This document shows, piece after piece, positions 5,948 to 8,839 of a DNA stretch of 8,839 nucleotides. Position numbers and translations under genes: made by a program. The notes beneath the pieces are model-generated. The model saw only the letters and a program-made list of their open reading frames with translations. It was not told the DNA's origin and searched no databases. The DNA is taken from contig JBHJHK010000279.1 of NCBI GenBank assembly GCA_050330975.1, positions 1 through 8,839 on the forward strand, written 5' to 3'. This stretch comes from JBHJHK01 sp050330975 (GTDB taxonomy: Bacteria > Pseudomonadota > Gammaproteobacteria > Competibacterales > Competibacteraceae). Numbering within the stretch: position 1 is the first letter of the stretch; each line of letters starts with the position of its first letter.

Positions 5948-5979
5948 TCCTTTCCCCAATCCTCGATCCCCAGGGGGCG

Positions 5980-6795
5980 TCAATCCCCAGGTGTCCCCTG
6001 GGGCTCCTCTCTCCCCAGGCGCTCCATGACGCGCGCCGCCGCCGCCAACCCAAAGGCGGCGGTGACGCACATAGACGCCCCCAATCCCCCCCCGCAGTCG
6101 AGCCCCAAGGCACTCTCTCCCCCGGGACGTCTGGGACCTGTGCTGCCGTCTCCCTGGGGATAGCGGGGCTGTTCGGTGGAAAAGACCGCTGGAATGCCAA
6201 AGCTGCGCTTGGGGTTGGTGGGAAAGCCGTGCTCCCTACGCAAGCGGCGGCGCACCGTGGCCAGCAGGGCATCGTGGGCAGTGCGACTCAAATCCTTGAT
6301 CTGGATGGCCGTGGGGTCGATGCGCCCCCCGGCTGCCCCGACGCTGACCACAAAATAGCGCCGTTGCCGGCAGTGGTGGAGCAAGGCGCACTTGGCGGCC
6401 ACGTGGTCAATGGCATCCAAAATGGCGTCGAAGGGCTCGTCGAGGAGCGCCAGCGTGGTGGCAGTGACAAAGGCCTCCACGGGGGCCACGGAGAGATCGG
6501 GGTTGATGCGCCGCAGCCGCTCGGCCATGGCCACCACCTTGGGGCGACCGTAGTTGCCATCCAGGGCGTGGAGTTGGCGGTTGGTGTTGCTGAGACAAAT
6601 GTCGTCGAGGTCGATGAGGGTCAAGCTCCCCACCCCCGAGCGGGCCAAGGCCTCGGCGGCCCAAGAGCCCACCCCGCCGAGGCCAATGACGCACACCTTG
6701 GCGCGGGCAAACCGCCCGTAGGCCGCCTGGCCGTAGAGGCGAGCGATGCCGTTGAAACGGGCGGCAGTGGGGAGATCGGCGGGCAAAAGGCTCAA
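5980..6795 (-). CDS. tcdA: tRNA threonylcarbamoyladenosine dehydratase (TcdA/CsdL)
   Basis: This E1-like enzyme uses ATP to cyclise threonylcarbamoyladenosine-37 (t6A) to ct6A in ANN-decoding tRNAs, in the cytosol. The sequence shows RFNGIARLYGQAAYGRF at the start, the nucleotide-binding loop GLGGVGSWAAEALARSG (about 38-54), the acidic strand IDLDD (61-65) followed by CLSNTNRQ, and later DAILDAIDHVAAK and SVGAAGGRIDPT. It ends with the family's GLGASMCVTAAFGLAAA helix. The TTG at 6795 gives 271 residues, close to the E. coli protein. The frame is open to an ATG at 6891 and a GTG at 6939 (319 residues), but the added residues look unlike the family and the DNA there is AT-richer, so I prefer the TTG, although no clear ribosome binding site precedes it. 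The csdA/csdE partners are not in the window. It converges on the hendecad gene with a 32-base gap and diverges from the flavoprotein gene. Confidence 0.93.
   Translation of the reverse strand: MSLLPADLPTAARFNGIARLYGQAAYGRFARAKVCVIGLGGVGSWAAEALARSGVGSLTLIDLDDICLSNTNRQLHALDGNYGRPKVVAMAERLRRINPDLSVAPVEAFVTATTLALLDEPFDAILDAIDHVAAKCALLHHCRQRRYFVVSVGAAGGRIDPTAIQIKDLSRTAHDALLATVRRRLRREHGFPTNPKRSFGIPAVFSTEQPRYPQGDGSTGPRRPGGESALGLDCGGGLGASMCVTAAFGLAAAARVMERLGREEPQGTPGD
5985..6003 (+). terminator. Hairpin after the hendecad protein gene
   Basis: CCCCAGG (5985-5991) pairs perfectly with CCTGGGG (5997-6003) over a 5-base loop, 38 bases past the TAA. A pyrimidine-rich stretch follows but no T run. It lies inside the end of the convergent tcdA gene and might help end transcription of the plus-strand gene. 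Confidence 0.3.
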
Positions 6796-6951
6796 TTCTG
6801 CTGGGTAAGAAAATCCGCTATCCTTGGACTCGTGTCCTACAGACCGCCTTTTTGTGCCCCCGTTCGCCGAGTTCTGCCCACGGCTGCTCATCTCGCCCAC
6901 CCCATGGACCCCGACATCCCCTTTCCCCATCCTCCCCACAACAGGTGACCA
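6796..6951. promoter_or_regulatory. Divergent intergenic region between tcdA and the flavoprotein gene
   Basis: If tcdA starts at 6795, these 156 bases separate two divergent genes and should hold both promoters. The part from about 6790 to 6860 is AT-richer than its surroundings. I found no pair of promoter boxes on either strand good enough to name. AGGTGA (6943-6948) is the likely ribosome binding site for the plus-strand gene, with short spacing. Confidence 0.35.
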
Positions 6952-8037
6952 ATGAATTGGCCTTCAACTCCCCTGACCGATCGCTTGGGCCTGCGCTACC
7001 CCATCGTCCAGGCCCCCATGGCGGAGGGCATTGCCACGCCGGAACTGGTGGCGGCGGTGTCAGAAGCCGGAGGTCTGGGTTGCCTCGGCGCGGGCGATAT
7101 GGAGCCCGAGGCCATCCGCAGCGCTATCAACACCATTCGCCGCCTGACCCGGCGCCCCTTTGCCGTCAACTTGTTCATCCCCGAGGCGGCCCCCCCCGAA
7201 GCCATCGACCAACCCTTCCCCACCGCCCGGCTAGACCCCGTGCGCCGGACCCTGGACTTGCCCCCCTCCCCCGCCGTCGACACCACCCGGCCCGACTACA
7301 TCGAGCAGCTAGCGGTGTTGCTCGAAGAACAAGTGGCGGTGTTTAGCTTTAGCTATGGGGTGCCCCAGGCCGACGAACTGGAGGCCGTCAAGGAGCTGGG
7401 CATCGTCACCATGGGTACCGCCACCCATCTCCTAGAAGCCATTTTGCTCGAAGAGACCGGCATCGACCTCATCGTCGCCCAGGGTTTGGAGGCGGGGGGC
7501 CCCCGGGGAACGTTCTTGGGCCAGGCCTCCCAGGGTATGGTGGGGACTATCGCCCTAGTGCCGCTGTTGGTCCACTACCTCAAGACCCCGGTCATCGCCT
7601 CCGGCGGACTCATGGATGGCGCAGGCATCAATGCGGCCTTGGCCCTGGGAGCGGCGGGCGCGTGCCTTGGCACGGCGTTTATCGCCACCCCCGAGAGCGG
7701 CGCCCACCCCAGCCACAAGGCTTTGTTGGCCGAGGGACAAGGCACGGAGATCAACACCGTCATCACCCGGACGTTTTCCGGCCGCGCCGCCCGGGTCATC
7801 AACAACCGCTTTGTCGCCGCCTTGGCGGACGACGAGCTGAGCCTCGCCCCCTATCCCCTCCAAGATGCCCTCACCCGGGACATTCGCCGGGCGGCGGCGG
7901 ACCGGGGCGATACCGAGTACATGGCCCTGTGGGCGGGTCAGGGTTGTGCCCTGTGTCACGCCGAACCCACCCGAGCCCTCATGGCTCGCTGGATCGCCGA
8001 AGTGGATTCCCGCTGGAGCAAGACCCCGGGGTACTAG
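6952..8037 (+). CDS. Nitronate monooxygenase-like FMN flavoprotein
   Basis: This 361-residue TIM-barrel flavoprotein belongs to the nitronate monooxygenase / 2-nitropropane dioxygenase / FabK-related family, which binds FMN and in typical members oxidises alkyl nitronates. Visible motifs are YPIVQAPMAEGIATPELV near the start with AGGLGCLGAG (39-48), FSFSYGVP, and AQGLEAGGPRGTF (176-188). The FMN-phosphate region VIASGGLMDGAGI (from 214) is followed by ALALGAAGACLGTAF, and near the end comes LWAGQG. In most relatives the third motif reads AQG-EAGGH-RG, and the His is the proposed catalytic base; here residue 184 is Pro (CCC). Flavin binding looks intact but the usual nitronate chemistry is doubtful, and NAD(P)H:quinone reductase or another activity is possible. 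The start is ATG with AGGTGA just upstream. It appears to be a single-gene unit. Confidence 0.9.
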   Translation: MNWPSTPLTDRLGLRYPIVQAPMAEGIATPELVAAVSEAGGLGCLGAGDMEPEAIRSAINTIRRLTRRPFAVNLFIPEAAPPEAIDQPFPTARLDPVRRTLDLPPSPAVDTTRPDYIEQLAVLLEEQVAVFSFSYGVPQADELEAVKELGIVTMGTATHLLEAILLEETGIDLIVAQGLEAGGPRGTFLGQASQGMVGTIALVPLLVHYLKTPVIASGGLMDGAGINAALALGAAGACLGTAFIATPESGAHPSHKALLAEGQGTEINTVITRTFSGRAARVINNRFVAALADDELSLAPYPLQDALTRDIRRAAADRGDTEYMALWAGQGCALCHAEPTRALMARWIAEVDSRWSKTPGY

Positions 8038-8040
8038 GCA

Positions 8041-8074
8041 GGGCGGGGCCGAGGGCCCCTGGGCTCCCCCGCCC
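8041..8074. terminator. GC-rich hairpin between convergent genes
   Basis: GGGCGGGG (8041-8048) pairs perfectly with CCCCGCCC (8067-8074) across an 18-base loop. A competing stem, CCCTGGG (8057-8063) with CCCAGGG (8077-8083), overlaps it. There is no T run on either strand, so termination strength is uncertain, but the position between two convergent stop codons (8037 and 8102) fits a shared terminator. Confidence 0.35.
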
Positions 8075-8101
8075 ATCCCAGGGCAGCTCGCCCCCCCCAG
8101 C

Positions 8102-8839
8102 TCAAAACCCCGGGAAGGGCCCCCGGGAAAGCTTTGGCGATGGGATGTGGCACACCGCGTGGAAGGCGACACCGGCTCCCCCCGCCGGGCGGGTGTCAAA
8201 GCGCCAGGGGGCGACGTCAAACCGTTGGTCCAAGTGGGCCTCCAGAATCCGCCACTGGGAAGCGGTGGGCACTTCACAGACCTGCCCCGAGCGCTGGGAC
8301 AACCAGCGGATGTAGGCCTGGGCCTCCTCTAGGGTGACGTAGTTCACCGGCATGGCGGCTAGGAGGGCGTCGTGGGGGCGGGAGGCAAAGGGCCGGGGGC
8401 GACCGGTGTCCCGGCGAAAGGCGTCGTAGTCGCCGTAGGTGATGGGGCGTCGAGACACCGCCAACCGCCCCGTCGCCCCCCACACCTCCGGCGATAGGGT
8501 CACGGTCACCATTTCCGGGCCAAAGCGACCATTGCCCAAGGGGTAGCGCTGGGGGGTGGCGTCCAAGGGCGTTGCTTTGACGGCTACGGCCCGTTCCTCC
8601 CCCGGCAGGGGGGTCGGCAACGGCGGTCGGGGAAACTTTGCCAGCCATTGCAAAGGCGCCAACTCGGCCCCTTCCCGGGCCAACCGGCGCACGGCGGCCA
8701 ACAGGGCAGACGCCTCGGGGGGTGCCGGTGGCGAGGGGTCTTGGCCGACGATCTCGGGAACCCCTGGAGCAATCCCCCCGGGGGACACTGGGGGCACCGG
8801 GGACACCGACGCCGGGGGGGGGGCCGTGGGGGGGGCGGC
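8102..8839 (-). CDS. Formylglycine-generating-enzyme-like (SUMF1 fold) protein, 5' partial
   Basis: The frame is open to the right edge, so the N-terminus is missing; 245 residues are visible. A Pro/Ala-rich linker (AAPPTAPPPAS and on) leads into the domain. Counting from the GTG at 8806, the SUMF1/FGE-like landmarks are GPEMV (96-100), SRRPITYGDYDAFRRDTG (118-135), MPVNYVTLEEAQAYIRWLSQRSG (152-174) and VPTASQWRILEAHL (179-192). These match the usual G-EMV, VT--eY--F, PV--V-w-dA-aYc-WLs and RLPTEAEWEyA order. The domain then stops after about 40 more residues. Real formylglycine-generating enzymes continue for 100 or more residues that hold the catalytic cysteines, the GGSW motif and GFR, and none is visible. 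It is therefore probably a non-catalytic binding variant or a truncated gene. In many bacteria such domains sit at the C-terminus of kinases, proteases or signalling proteins, so the missing N-terminus may decide the function. Confidence 0.7.
   Translation of the reverse strand, partial: AAPPTAPPPASVSPVPPVSPGGIAPGVPEIVGQDPSPPAPPEASALLAAVRRLAREGAELAPLQWLAKFPRPPLPTPLPGEERAVAVKATPLDATPQRYPLGNGRFGPEMVTVTLSPEVWGATGRLAVSRRPITYGDYDAFRRDTGRPRPFASRPHDALLAAMPVNYVTLEEAQAYIRWLSQRSGQVCEVPTASQWRILEAHLDQRFDVAPWRFDTRPAGGAGVAFHAVCHIPSPKLSRGPFPGF

Noticed and set aside
4718..6070. 450-residue open frame on the minus strand opposite the hendecad gene (and a 308-residue one at 5008-5934)
   Set aside because: Both are mirror frames created by GC-rich repeats of GAC/GTC/GCC-type codons. 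They lack family signatures, and the plus frame has a promoter, a ribosome binding site and a coherent 11-residue design.
6796..6939. N-terminal extension of TcdA to GTG 6939 or ATG 6891
   Set aside because: The extra 32 to 48 residues do not resemble the family, whose members start about 10 to 15 residues before the RF-G-ARLYG motif. It remains possible because the TTG lacks a clear ribosome binding site.

Overview
This GC-rich window most likely comes from a proteobacterium, probably a gammaproteobacterium. The basis is a single-chain (about 960-residue) glycine decarboxylase P-protein close to the E. coli type, a TcdA/CsdL-type dehydratase, and the tail of a VWA/TPR protein of the Bat type. 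No rRNA, tRNA, CRISPR array or transposase is visible. Both window edges lie in long C/G homopolymers, so this may be a whole short contig that ends where assembly failed.

Layout, left to right: (1) positions 1-236 are a poly-C/Pro-Gly low-complexity tract leading into the C-terminal end of a Bat-like VWA/TPR protein (to 557). (2) A 322-base gap holds a tandem 12-mer, a weak terminator-like hairpin and an AT-rich promoter-like stretch. (3) gcvP (880-3780, +) is intact, starts at TTG, and has no gcvT or gcvH beside it. (4) A small unrecognised Pro-rich gene (3817-4224, -) converges on gcvP, with a perfect 18-base palindrome over its stop codon. (5) An AT-rich divergent control region (4225-4657) carries a good sigma70-like promoter, a 9-bp inverted repeat and a foldable leader. 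(6) A striking 429-residue orphan gene (4658-5947, +) follows. (7) tcdA (about 5980-6795, -) converges on it. (8) A nitronate-monooxygenase-like flavoprotein gene (6952-8037, +) is divergent from tcdA. (9) The C-terminal part of a formylglycine-generating-enzyme-like (SUMF1-fold) protein (8102-8839, -) runs off the right edge.

The housekeeping genes (gcvP, tcdA, the nitronate-monooxygenase-like gene) are unrelated in pathway and appear to be separate transcription units. The novelty sits in the middle. The 429-residue protein joins a Gln/Met-rich helical segment, a Tyr/Ser/Gln-rich prion-like segment, and 26 consecutive 11-residue (hendecad) units. Its last 241 residues contain no Lys, Arg or His. 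This architecture suggests an amphipathic surface-coating or assembly protein (lipid, inclusion or mineral interface), but that is inference; no family was recognised. It shares a divergent promoter region with the small Pro-rich gene, so the two may be co-regulated.
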